The notes under the pieces: generated by a model
Seen by the model: only the letters and a program-made list of their open reading frames with translations
What the model was told of the DNA's origin: nothing
Databases searched by the model: none
Program-made: the position numbers and the translations under genes
From: Parasponia andersonii
Taxonomy: Eukaryota > Streptophyta > Magnoliopsida > Rosales > Cannabaceae
Assembly (NCBI GenBank): GCA_002914805.1
Contig: JXTB01000029.1
Span: forward strand, 360,436 to 424,435
Direction of reading: 5' to 3'
Length of the DNA: 64,000 bases
Shown here: positions 12,384 through 24,100 of the stretch, in pieces
Layout: the number at the start of each line of letters is the position of its first letter
Position numbering within the stretch: the first letter of the stretch is position 1

Positions 12384-12400
12384 CTCATGATCATGGACTA
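5460..12400 (-). repeat. Dispersed degenerate TGGTTCATA/TGGTATATGA words in protease-gene introns
   Basis: On + the words appear as ATGAACCAA, ATATACCA and ATGTACCA and recur throughout. Clear clusters lie at 5,620-5,740 (CATATACCAGATACCCAAA series), 7,540-7,930, 8,600-8,670, 9,280-9,620, 10,430-10,810 and 11,220-12,260. They separate the short coding islands of the - strand gene. Beyond 10,410 they continue to about 12,260 with no coding island I can identify, probably as leader introns. Confidence 0.7.
12338..12376. repeat. (AT)n microsatellite
   Basis: About 39 bases of alternating AT near the distal end of the MULE. Confidence 0.95.
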
Positions 12401-12950
12401 GAATAGAAATATATACCTTTGCGATAATGAACTGGAGATTTCATCAGTGGAGTTTTCGTCTACAGAATGAACCCTAGCTTTTGATTCTTGTTAATCGAAG
12501 ATTTCACCTATGGAGATCTTTATAAACCTAAGATTTTCGGTGATGAACTTTGATCTTCGCTACGAAATGGAATTTTGGGGTTTTTCGAAGATTTTTTGCA
12601 TTCCAGAATGTGTTTTATAGAAAAGTTTTGGAGGTTAGAGAAATATGTGAGAAAATTTTCGAGGTTAGAAAAAGTGTAGAAAGTGGCAAGAAAATGAGAG
12701 AAAATTCAGCAAATGAGGGAAATGGGTGAAAAAATGACCGAACCTGTGGGAGAGGGAAAATGATGATGAAAGTGGATTCTGGGCTTTCAGGGATATTTTT
12801 GGTAGTAGATTTTCAACGAGCCTATTGTGTAGACATATTCCTATAATAACCGGATCGCGGTCATATACTGAGTTATGGGCCTAAAAATGGCCACATATCT
12901 ACTTAGCCCTTTATATTTTTCATATTTCACTCTCCAAACAGAGTTCCTTC
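12377..12950. other. Putative 5' flank and terminal region of the MULE
   Basis: No reading frame. It lacks the intron repeat words and is purine-rich on + (GAGAAAATTC, GAGGGAAATGGG), a texture that fits a leader or promoter for the - strand protease gene. A less AT-rich patch with GGATCGCGGTCATA and ATGGGCCTAAAAATGGCC (12,850-12,890) may be near the element end. No matching inverted end is in the window. Confidence 0.35.
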
Positions 12951-15649
12951 TCATTAGTTTCATACCCTATATATATATAATCATTATCCAGTAGTATTTT
13001 TTTCAAATTGATGATTCATATTATCTAACGGCTACAACAAGTTGAGTAATTGAAAGAAAAAATACATATTATTTAATGTTCTTTCCCTCTTTACGTTTTA
13101 TTATGAAAAGACGATGAATTTTAATTTGGCAAAATAATTTATAGATAAAAAAAATCCTATTAGAATGTTGCCCATATATATAATGTATATAAACAATAGT
13201 GGACCTACACTTAGGTAAAGGGGGCATTTGCCCCTCTGGACTTTTGGAAAATACTTATTATATATACATACTACATATATTTATCTAAGGGCATACATTT
13301 TATATCAAAACCCTTTCTTCTATAAATTATTTTACTTCATTGAAAAGTTTAATTTTATTTATTTATGTCTTTAATAATTAATGAATAAAAATTCCTTTTA
13401 AATGATATATAAATTAATTCATGATACTTTTTGTAAATTATTTTATTTGTATATTTAAGTCAAAATTAACTTATTAGTTACTTCTCTAATCCTTAATAAA
13501 TACCATAAATCTATTTTTATATTTTTTGCCTTTATTTTTTTAATCCTTTTTACTTCTCTAGATTTTTCTCTTCCCTAATTTCTATCAAAATTTGTTGTTT
13601 ACTTCTCAGAATTTATTATCAATAACTAGTAATCTCATTATATGGTATTATATCACATTACCTTTAAAACTGAAAAAAGAGAGAGTAAATATTTGGGTAA
13701 TTGGCAACAAAAGTCCCCAAATTTTAGTGTTTTTGATATTTAAGTTCCAAATCTTTATTTTTTGACATTTAAATCCTTAATCTCTCATTCAATTAACCTA
13801 TATTTTTTGTGTTTTAATTTTGTACAAAATTTTTATATTCTTCATCCTGAAAACAATCCTGGGACGGCCACCGTATATAAACCTATCTCTTTCACGCAAT
13901 CATTTGTTTTAGAAACAGTCATTCATATATTTTTTTTCCTTATCTACTTTTCGGTCCCGATTTTGTTTTTTTTTCAAATTTTCATGGCGGCACATTGAAA
14001 TCAAAAGGAACTAACGACGAATTTCGGGATTTTGAGAAGTGGTTTTGTTTTTGAATTGCATAGTATTGAATTTCAAATTTTTAAACCTCAACTAGTTAAT
14101 TTTTTTTTAAAAAAAACACTCCACTGGAAAAGCTCAACAATTTAGTAAATAAGTAAACCTCAACCAGTCTTTGACAAATTAAGGGCAAATTTATAATTTT
14201 TATAAAAAGATTGTTATGGAAAAAAAAACAAACAAGATATTACTAAGGTTAAAAACTTATATGGGCCTAATTTTCTCTCTACTTCTTGTAGGAGAAATTA
14301 GACATTTTACGGTATTTTCCAAAAAAATTAGAGAAATTAGACATTATACAGTATTTTTTAATGTGCGGTACGATTTTTATCAGAAAAATACTATTTTTAA
14401 AAAATATTTAGGAAAATATCATTTTTTAACATAGTAACTGGTAACCATTTTTCAGAAACTGATAACCAGTAACCATTTTAAAAATAGAATTTTTCTAAAT
14501 TTATTTTTAAAAATGATATTTTTCTAATAAAAATCGTACGAAAATTTGAAAAAAATCTGACTTCTGTATTTTTGTAATTGTTTTAGTTTTTTATAGGTAA
14601 AAGTATTAGAAACCCAAAAAAATTTAAAAAATACAGTGGTTAGTGTGTTTTTAAGATGTGGTACAGTTTTTATTAGAAAACTATTATTTTTAGAAAAATG
14701 TCAGTTTTTAAAATAGTAATTAATAGCCAGTAACCAATTCTCCAGAAACTGGTAATTAGTAACTAAAAGTATTTATAAGTAGTATATAACTAGTAACTAA
14801 TAATCGGTAACCAATTTTCAAAAATTAGTAACCATTAACTATTTTGAAAATGGTATTTTTCTAATAAGAACCATATAAAAATTTGAAAAAAGCCTGAGTT
14901 CTGTGTTTTTGTAATTTTTTTTGGTCTTTTATAGGTAAAAGTGTTAGAAACTCTTTTTTGTAACATTCACATTTGGTGACTTGGATAGCAGAATAATTTT
15001 TTTTTCAATAAATATTCGTTTTTATCTTTTTATAGCTAATTGGTTGAATTTATGTATTTTAATACTTGATATATCTACTTATACGCCCATTTTAATTAGT
15101 TTATGTACTACGTATATTTTATACCTCGCATATCTATTGGTATACAAATCATTTTGTTACAACATTTGAAAAATAAATATTTACTTAAAATAGGTCCAAA
15201 ATTAGTTCATTTTGCTAAACCCTTAGTATTTACACTAGATTAAAAACAAAAATGAGAGTGGCCTAACTCATCTTGTTGAATGATCCGATGTAATTAATTA
15301 AAATCCATAAGGAGAACAAGAAGGATTGCAAAGCTAAACGAATTAAAATACTGATGTCTGTTTGTTTGAAGATGAAAAATAAATTATATTGTGTTGGTAG
15401 AGCAATAGAACAGCCGGAACAAATTCAATAATTCCTAGTCCTGCAAAAGTAGAAAAAAAGAAGTTAACGAGTTTAACCAATAATAACAATAAGAATAGAT
15501 GCACATTATGTTGGGTACCAAGTTTAAACCGATTTCTATGAGATTTTACACAAGGTAGTTTGCTGTTGGGTACCAATTTTTAAGCATTTAGACCTCTAAG
15601 TGCTCAGACGAACAAAAAATTAAAAAATTGGAGTATAGTTTCGTTATTC
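12951..15649. other. Gene-free AT-rich spacer
   Basis: I see no supported gene. There are TE-like scraps: GGGGGCATTTGCCCCTCT (about 13,220), a palindromic end typical of old plant elements, and a GTAATTGGCAACAAAAGTCC stretch (about 13,700). The pair of fold-back units at 14,360-14,945 is listed separately. Short open frames here are AT-driven. Confidence 0.6.
14360..14945. repeat. Two diverged tandem fold-back units
   Basis: Unit 1 (about 14,365-14,635) and unit 2 (about 14,650-14,945) share the same order of words: GGTACGATTTTTAT / GGTACAGTTTTTAT, then ACTGGTAACC/AGTAACC runs, then TTTTTCTAATAA, then TTTATAGGTAAAAGT. Within each unit the beginning is the reverse complement of the later part: GTACGATTTTTATCAGAAAA pairs with TTTTTCTAATAAAAATCGTA. 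This is a MITE-like hairpin present twice. Confidence 0.65.
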
Positions 15650-17815
15650 TCACTTTATGATTGTAGGCATTTTTGTTCCGGCTTGCTGTTCCTGCTCGGC
15701 GAATTGAGTTCCCAAACCCAAGTGATTCATCAGCAGCCATGTGAATGTCAAGAGCTCTCCTCCCTTACTCAGTTGTTGCGCATGGACAAATGGTCTACAA
15801 TTGATGGCAGCATACGACAACATTTCCACCCAAACTCGGCTCATTATCTCCCACCGGTTATAATCCTCCGTGAGCTGTTGTGCGAGAATACACGAATCAA
15901 ACAACACTGATTTGCAACTGTCTCCCTTTATAGCAGTAGATCTGAGTTGTGGTTCCACAGAAATTATCTTCTTGCAGGCGTACCAGTGACTTGAAAGCTT
16001 GTGTCTTTTGAAAAATCTCTTGGCTTCTGCACAGGTATCTCGGAAGACTATGTTCCAGTTGCCCAAAACCGGGGCCAGCATTGCTGAGTTGTTGACGAGA
16101 AGATAAAACATGTAATTCGAAAGGAGCTTGCAAATTCTTTTTTTTCGGGCACCCTCGTCTACTCTATTAGTTCTTGATTCTTCTGCGCGACCTTTATGAA
16201 CAAATGAGCGGAAAGAAAATCGGGCAAGGCGTTTGCATATTGTTCCAACTTCACTATCACTACTATCTGAATTGTCCTCACAAATATTGTGGCAGAGTTC
16301 AGTAGCTAAGTGCCAGAGAAGAAGGCTTTCTGCGAATTGGAACTCCCCTACGCTCCATTTAAGTGTAATATAACTAGAAGAAGTCTGCGAGAGAGCCGAA
16401 TTGCCTCTTTGCGAACATGCCTCTATTGCGTCTCTCAAATTACTAGCCTTCTTCGACTTGCTTTTCAGCTCTTCAAAAATAAATTCCTTAAGATATTTGG
16501 GCACAGTTTCCGAGGATGAAAAGTTACGCAAGATCATTCCCGTTGTCTCCAAAACCCCAAACTTTTGACGATAGCTATGCAACTCGTGGAGTCTTCTTAT
16601 GTCAGGTGCCAGACAATGACTTACCATGTTATTTTGAGAAACTGAACCAGACCACCTTGTTCTACTCAAATAAATAGTGGGAATATGATTAATGATCCAA
16701 CTATCCTTGGCAACCATGAGGATCCAGTCAGAAACCATAAGCTTAAAACCAGAAATGGTATCAAGGACAACGGCTCCGATGAACAAGGCATAAGTAACGC
16801 CTATTTCAAACTTACCAAACCCCTGCTTTCCGATGAAATGAAAAACAAGAAGGGCCAAAATCGTGGAACAGAAACTGATGAAGCGAAGGAAGTAGCCAAC
16901 TTTTCCATGTATCACAACGGCCTTGGTGTGGAGAACTTGGTACATGAAGTTGAGCTCGTACTCCACTATTCTGAAAGCGCGAGTAGCAGACTTCAGTTGG
17001 AGAAAATAACTTCGACTCGATTCTCGATGTTTTGAACTCAGTAGGAAGCCCACGATAAGCACCTTGAAGGTTCCAAAGAGGGAATATGCTACTTCTAGTA
17101 GTTTCATCTCGCGTAAATTTTTCTGACGGGCCCCTTCAACAGTAGACGTAATATCATCCGTGGGTTCAGAACTAGAAATAAAATTGCCAATTACTCCTGC
17201 AGGCTGCACTGCAGTAACCTGGACTGACCTCGTATTACAGTACACCGCTGCAGCCTCTTGGTAGTCAGGCCCAGGGTTTGGATTCGGCAAGGTAGTTGCT
17301 CCAAAGCGGTCCAAGCTTGCGAGGCGTAAAGCCCATGTTCTCTCTGAAAACTTAATGTTTCCTCCAATGAACACTAAGACAGTAGGCAACCATAGCTTGT
17401 TTCTGTTAGCTGTCAAATAGAAGCTATAAGCAGCTGAGAAAACTTGTAAAAAGAGTCCAAATAGGTGTCTGATCCATAACTCATTGTCCTCCAAAGACAA
17501 AGAAGTGATGCCATCAGGGCCGCCGAGATGCATCAATAGAAAAGACGCCCATAAGGCGAAGAGGTCGTCGTTGCCTTCGGGATCTTTTGGACCCCCAAGG
17601 CTTTTGGTGATTAGTCCGATAGCAACAGCAGCAACCCACTCGGCTAGTAAGTACGTGGCCCAGATAGACCTGAAGAGCAGATTGCTTCTTGACCGTTGAC
17701 GGGAGGGTGCCAACAACAACAAGAAAGCTTGTAGTAAGAGGCTAGTGATGATACAGAGCCGCAGATCCCATGTATCCCATAGCTCCTTCACCTTTCTGAA
17801 AATGAGAAATTGCAT
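15650..17815 (-). CDS. DUF4220/DUF594 multi-pass membrane protein, 721 aa
   Basis: One uninterrupted exon starting at ATG (17,813-17,815). The N-terminal half matches the plant DUF4220 layout: KELWDTWDLRLCIITSLLLQ, then hydrophobic segments at about residues 20-37, 46-68, 83-98, 116-136 and 139-152. A second pair lies at about 305-328 and 335-360. The C-terminus ends with the DUF594 signature (VWVEMLSYAA.NCRPFVHAQQLSKGGELLTF.WLLMNHLG). Length is normal for the family. The biochemical role of the family is unknown; members are plant-specific, often clustered, and predicted to be integral membrane proteins. The frame is intact, so I call it a gene. No partner gene lies nearby. Confidence 0.93.
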   Translation of the reverse strand: MQFLIFRKVKELWDTWDLRLCIITSLLLQAFLLLLAPSRQRSRSNLLFRSIWATYLLAEWVAAVAIGLITKSLGGPKDPEGNDDLFALWASFLLMHLGGPDGITSLSLEDNELWIRHLFGLFLQVFSAAYSFYLTANRNKLWLPTVLVFIGGNIKFSERTWALRLASLDRFGATTLPNPNPGPDYQEAAAVYCNTRSVQVTAVQPAGVIGNFISSSEPTDDITSTVEGARQKNLREMKLLEVAYSLFGTFKVLIVGFLLSSKHRESSRSYFLQLKSATRAFRIVEYELNFMYQVLHTKAVVIHGKVGYFLRFISFCSTILALLVFHFIGKQGFGKFEIGVTYALFIGAVVLDTISGFKLMVSDWILMVAKDSWIINHIPTIYLSRTRWSGSVSQNNMVSHCLAPDIRRLHELHSYRQKFGVLETTGMILRNFSSSETVPKYLKEFIFEELKSKSKKASNLRDAIEACSQRGNSALSQTSSSYITLKWSVGEFQFAESLLLWHLATELCHNICEDNSDSSDSEVGTICKRLARFSFRSFVHKGRAEESRTNRVDEGARKKRICKLLSNYMFYLLVNNSAMLAPVLGNWNIVFRDTCAEAKRFFKRHKLSSHWYACKKIISVEPQLRSTAIKGDSCKSVLFDSCILAQQLTEDYNRWEIMSRVWVEMLSYAAINCRPFVHAQQLSKGGELLTFTWLLMNHLGLGTQFAEQEQQAGTKMPTIIK

Positions 17816-20800
17816 ATTTTTTTCCCTCCTAATTAATTTCTTGGCTGCCTAGCTAGTTATGACAAATTAAGCCCAGATTGACAAAGTAGATAAGATACTG
17901 ATCATATACAATAACTTTTCTGAATCAAATCAGCTCGTAATTTATTTGTTATGTTAATCGGACTAATTTGAACTATGGTCGTTGAGATTTAAAGCATTAC
18001 CTTCGAAGACTTGCGCTCGACTTGTTTCTTGCAAATCGTCCTTCTTCTAGCAATTGAGTCCAAAGCGATTGCTCCTTGCCTTAATTACTACCCGTTTGTA
18101 AGCATATGAGTCGACTCAAAAATCATTATCAATTGGGTAAAGAGCTCTAGCGGTCACGGGATTCTTATAAACGTGACAATATAATAATAAAATGCGAAAC
18201 GCCTGTTACTTCTTTGACGGAACTTGTCAGGTGCCTGTCAGGTGCTTCAATTTGAAAAGGAGGAGAGGAAAAGCTTTCAACCATGTGAGCGCCCTTTTCA
18301 AAATGCAGAATGGCCCTTAAATTAATTTGAGTTGGAATGAGTGAAAATAATGGGAAAGAAATAATTTGACATAAAAGAAGAAAAGAATGGACAAGTTTGT
18401 TTTGAGAAATTAGGTTGTATATGCTCCATACTAGAACTAATTTGACATCTATGCTTCGAATTAAATACTCTGGAATATATGCTTTTTGACAGAAATACCT
18501 CTAAAAATAACAAAGCATACCAGACCTCTGTGAAGCATTCTCTCTCTCTCTCTCTCGAACGACCCAAAGAATGAGACTATGATTTCGACAGCTCAATCAA
18601 TCTCGTCTCCGACCAATTTTTGACGATTTTGATAAAGGATCTTGATGGGTTTCGATTCCGTCGGGGTTTCAATGCGTGTTCTTGATGGTTCGACATGTTT
18701 CAACGAAAATTCGATAGCTTTCAACGAGGATTTTAACTGGGGTTTCGATGACTAGGATTTCTATGGTTTTCGAGACGAATTTCGACGCTCTCCGTCAGAT
18801 TTGAGGTTATTTCGCCACCATTTTGACATGCACTTCGATAGATTTTCGACAAGGATCTTAAGAGGGATTTATGGTTATTTCGATGACTTATTTAAGCATT
18901 TCGACACCGTTTCAACAATTTTGACGAGCATCGGAACTTTTAGATTCGATTTTTAAATATTCTTTACCACCGTCAAGAACGAAACCGAGACTAGTCATTG
19001 CAAAGTTCAGGCAACCTAGTTTGAAACAAACTCAACATAGAACAAATTCAAGATAGAAATCTGGGTTTGGAAACGTGAAAGTTTTTTTTGCACTTTGAAA
19101 GAAACACATGCCTCATCTACTATTACTATGTCAATCAGACGAAGAACGAAAAAAAAAATAAAAAATAAATCTCAATCAGACGAATCCCAATTACTTTGCA
19201 AATGACTCATATAATGGACTGGGCTTTTGAACGTCAACATGAGTAATTTTCGCATCTAAATTGGTAAAGAGAGCACAACACAGGAAAATGGGGCATAGTT
19301 ATTTTAAGGGTATATTTGTCCGTAAGTCGTCCCAATGCATAGAATTTTTGAGTTTCATATGCCTCAAATTTTCTATCTTATCATGCATANTCAGGCAATT
19401 TATAAATGTTAAGCATTCAAGCAATAAGTAGGATAATGGCAAACGGAAAAAAAAAAAAAAAAAAAAACTTAATTTTTGAGTTTTCTACCAAAAAGATACT
19501 TGACTTTTGCAAAATAATATCTTTGATATTTCAGATTTGGAGAGTTATATTGGCACCCGAAGCTAGTATGTATGCAAGCACTCGTGAGCTAAAATTAGTA
19601 TACATGTATATATATATATACTAAATATATAAATATATATACCTACAAAATGAATATTTATTAAAATAAAGTGTAAAAAGAGGATGCTACCATACATTCT
19701 CTTAATTTTTTATTCACTTCTCATTTTTCCCACCCACATTCACAAATGACAAAGGCACCGATATATTTCAATTCAAGTGAAAACAAATTAAAAAAAAATA
19801 GCAATACTCTCTCTCCGATATATGTGCTTGTTTCATGGATTTGCAGGATTGAAGAAAGGCGAGGAAAAAACTTAAGAGGATTGGGTATCGACAAAAGAAT
19901 AGGAAAAGAGAAAAAAAGAAGAGGGGTGGGAAAAGGAAAAAAATTAAATTCATGGTTAGTTTAGGAGTCATGGTGATATAATATTTTTAGCTAAAATTTA
20001 AAATAAAAAATACAATAAAGATTAAAAAAGAGGTACGGGCAAGGTAAACAAAAAAGTGACAATAGACTTACTATTTTTTTTTATAGACTCGAGTTCTTGG
20101 TAATTATAAGTTATATTGGAATGTGGGAGTATTCGTCTTTTTTACTATTTATTGGCCATAATTATAGGCTCTATCTTCGGATTTTATTGTTTTTTTTACA
20201 CTCTTTATATTTCTTTGTTATCTAAGTGCTAAGAACACTTTCAAGGTAAGCTTGACCTTTTCAATAGATTTTAGACTTGATTTCCTGCCGTTTACAAGTA
20301 ATATTGGAATATGAGAGTATTCGTCCTCCTCTTTTTTTTTTTTCGCCCATTAAAAGGCCATAACGTTAGGCTTGTGTTCGGAATTTTTTTTAAATATTTT
20401 TAATTTATTATTATTATTATTTTTTTTTTATATAAGTACTCAGAACTTCCCGGGTTAGGACTTAACTGACTGCTCAAATAAATACACAATATTCGCATGA
20501 AGTAGTGATATTTTCCTCTTTAAGGTTTTTCTAAATAAAAACAATTTCCCAAATAAGATAGGAAAATTTCAACACATGATATAATAGATTACAAATATAA
20601 ATCAATAAATATCATTCCATATTTCGTTACCAATAGATCCCGCAAAGGTCTTACATTTACCAGAAGAAAAAATAATGGAAAATAAGAAGTAAAACGTTCA
20701 GAGAATGTGATCCATTGACTCTGTTTTTTTTTCTTTGTTCGTAAGCGCATGATCAATGAAGAAAGACTCAGATTGTTGGCTGAAGCAGGAGAGACAAAAT

Positions 20801-21186
20801 AGAATAACCACCTTTGACAAGAAAATTTATCAGGTATTTTTTTATTATCTATATATAAGTACTATTTTAATCGATAAAAATTTTTTATTTATATTTTTTT
20901 ATTATTAAAAATAAAAAATATTAATATTAATATTACATGTCTTTTTTTCATGTGTCTCGTTATAATTTTAATAATAATCCAAGGAATAAAAAAAATATTT
21001 ATCAATAGGTAACAAAAAATCAGTTGCTAACTTTTCAAATGTCAAAACTGAGACAAGAATCAGCAACTTGCTAACTTACTTTACAAATGTCAAAACTGAG
21101 AGGAGAATGATAAATAATGACCGAAAATAAAAAGGTCAACGATTATACTAGAATGAATACCTATAAAGAGCGGAGGATTGTGATTA
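17816..21186. other. Intergenic region between DUF4220 and NLR genes
   Basis: No supported gene. 17,816-18,250 is the upstream flank of the DUF4220 gene. 18,541-18,557 is a short (CT)n run. 18,590-18,960 is a CpG-containing stretch rich in TTTCGA/TTTTGACG words (listed separately). One undetermined base is at 19,390. The rest is AT-rich with homopolymer runs. Two similar pieces carrying GAGTATTCGTC near 20,130 and 20,320 look like an old duplication. Confidence 0.6.
18590..18960. repeat. Degenerate TTTCGA/TTTTGAC-rich stretch
   Basis: Words such as TTTCGATG, TTTCGACA, TTTTCGAC and TTTTGACG recur every 15-40 bases over about 370 bp, with far more CpG than the surrounding DNA. No stable period is visible by eye and no frame is open throughout. 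Confidence 0.5.
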
Positions 21187-24100
21187 TCATCTCCTGAAGT
21201 TGCGATCCTTGAGCAAGTTTTCAACATAAGAAATTCGAGGGCAGTCCTCGATCTCCAACTTTTTTATAGAGGTGATACTGCTAATCCTATCAGGCGGTAT
21301 CGACAAGTTGGGGCAAAGCCTAACGGAAATATTTTGAATCGATTTCAAGTCATAGATCCAAGTTGGAATTTCCATCAATCTATCACAGCGCCAAATATGG
21401 AGTTCTTGCAGGCCAGTGACATGTTGAAAGCCCTGAAGAACATTCTCTATGAATTCAAGGTGATCCAAAGTGAGCGAGCGTAGGCCTGCAAGGGAGCACA
21501 GGCTTGCAAGGGATTGAAACATGTCATCGGCATCAGAATCGGTTGTTATGTTAACAATACGCAAAGTCCTCAGTTCAGAGAGAGGAGAGGAAGAGGAGGA
21601 GGAGGAGGAGGAGGAGGAGGTGGAATTGGGAGAACTAGAAGAAGTTGATGCTTTGCTTATTGAGGTTAGTACTTGTCCTGCACTAATGGTCCGTTGGAAC
21701 GGCTCCCAATGTGTATTTTTCAGCACCAGTAGGTCTGTTAGGTGTGGGAATAGAGGCATGGAATCGGTCAGACGAGGGCAATCCTCGATGATTAATTTAG
21801 AAAGGCAAGGAAATCTTGCGGATTCTTTAACGCGGTCGAGTTCTCCGATTCTCCACCATCCCTGTAGTATTGGTAAGTTGGTAAACCGAAGTTCTTTCAA
21901 CGACGGAAAGAATATTGGTGCAGGTGATGTCTCAAGAGTAGCGTCTGAAATATGGTCCAAACTAGCCATCTCCTCCAAAACCAAAACCCTGAGAGCAGGT
22001 AAGTGAGACAGCAGCGGTAGATGCGAGCAACCCCTACATCCCCACAAGACAAATTTGACAAGGTTTGTATGACAGGGGAGCCATCCGGGAAACACGGTGC
22101 CATGATAAGCAGATATAGATAGATCTTTGAGATTTGAATGTGGCTGGAGATCTTCCAATGAACTTTTATAATCGGCAGCGGTAAATTCGTTATCCATGTC
22201 CCAAAACAACACTAAGGACCGCAGAAACTGTTTCTCGCTCAGCTTTGCTGACCTATTACCTTCCCCAGGCCCCAAATTTTTAACTCTAAGCTTGCCTCTT
22301 AAGTTGTTCAATGTGCTTAGTTCGTCTAACCCACCAGCGGTTTTTACATTATGCTTGGGCCGGACAGTCAACACAAAGTCTGATAATATCTGAAGATTAG
22401 GCAATTTCCCCAACCCACGCGGCATATGAGTCAAACTATAACATGAGTTGATTTCGAGATTCCGGAGCTTATTTAACTTGTCCATGTCATCCGGCAACTC
22501 TCTGAGCCTACCACAGTTGTTGAGTTTTAGTGTCTGCAAATATTGTAGCTTAGTGAAACATTTCGGCAGCGCTTTGATATCTTTGTTTTGAGAAAGATCA
22601 AGATACCTAAGGAACTTTAACTCACTAATAGAATCCGGCACCACCTTAATCCCCGAGTTATGCAGATCCAAGGTGCGTAGACGCTTGAATTTTGAGATCA
22701 TTACACCACAGATTGACTCATCTGATCTTCCGTCGGTTTCCCATTGCAACTGACTCGGTAGAATCACTGTCCGAATTCCTTTCGCTTCAGTCAACGAACT
22801 GGGGATTTGCCAGAGGGAATCTAAATGCAGATCAAACGACACATGACGCGTTCTTTTCACATCAATCACTCCTTCAAAGTCTGAACCAAATGTAATGCAT
22901 CTGTTTCTGAACAAAGATTTTGCGTGATCATGCCAGAGATTTTGCATTTTGCATTTTGTTACCTTGTCCTCCTCCTCATCTCTCTTAGATTCTTCGAAAA
23001 ACGACCTCCAAAGTAAATTCAGAAAGCATTCATAACCCTCTTCCTCTAGCTTTATGAACCCTTCGGACGTCCACAACTTGATAAGTGTTTGCACATCAAT
23101 TTCATTGTCTTTGGGAAATAAGCTACAATAGCCAAAACATTTCTTCAAGTTCGACGGAAGATCATCACAACTTAGCTCAACGGTTGTTGATAAGATATCT
23201 TTTCCATCTTCTAATATGTCAGAAAGATCCTTTTCCATCAAGTGCCACCGCGTTTCTGGATCTCTGAACAGCAGCATCCCACATATTGCCTGTATGACAA
23301 AAGGATTTCCTCCACATTTGTTCACTATCTTCTTTCCAACTTCTGAAATCTGAACATTACTCAACATTTGTTGGACATCAACTGGGAAGAAACTTTCAAA
23401 TAGAGACCAAGACAGGTCCTCATTCAGACCACTTAATTCACAGGTTTCCATTGTCCCTGTCATTCTTGCAACCACTGGATCACGAGTAGTCACGATTATT
23501 CTACTACCCCTTTTTGCAGCAGCAGTTAAGTACCGTTTAAAGTCTTCCCAGTCCTCTTTACAATTCTCCTTCATCGACATGTCGTCCAACACAAGTAGGA
23601 ACCTCTTCGTTGAGATTTCTTCATCAAAGTACATCATCACCTTCTCGATATTATTGACAACATTTCTTAAATCTTCTGGGCTCGTATGATCCGTCGAATC
23701 ATTTGCAGACTGAATGACTTTATTTAAAATCAAATAAAAGTCCAAATATTCAGAGACGTGGACCCACATTCTTAGATCAAAATGATTTCGAACCATCTCA
23801 TCGTTACAAACGAGCTGAGCAAGGGTCGTTTTCCCTAAGCCTGCGACTCCAACAATGGGCAGAACTGGGATACTCTCTTGATCATCATCAGAAACCAACA
23901 GATGTAATATTTTCTCTTTTTCCTTTTCCCTTCCGATATAAATGTTTTCCCGTAGTGGAGGAGGATTACTGTTCCACAGGCCATTGAAAGCCGCCTCTTC
24001 TGGCCGCTCCTGTAAATCAAGTAACCTCCGAGTCTCTCCCAGACGATGTAATTCTTTCATATATTTTTTGATCTTATAACTAATCTTTCGGCAAAATACA

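Larger units (their letters stand above)
1..12950. mobile_element. Giant decayed Mutator-like element (Ulp1-carrying MULE)
   Basis: The segment holds a MuDR-type transposase relic on + and a DUF1985/Ulp1-like protease relic on -, facing each other. MULEs carrying Ulp1-like genes are known in plants (Kaonashi/KI-MULE type, and a similar class in melon). Both genes share the same intron repeats, which ties them into one unit. The left end lies outside the window. The right end is inferred only from where the repeat words stop (about 12,400) plus a promoter-like stretch to about 12,950. I found no terminal inverted repeat or 9-bp target duplication, so the right boundary is soft. The composite nature is well supported; autonomy is ruled out by stops and frameshifts in both genes. 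Confidence 0.72.

Noticed and set aside
21521-22006. Open frame on + within the NLR
   Set aside because: Antisense shadow of the LRR region; its poly-Glu run is the Ser microsatellite read backwards.
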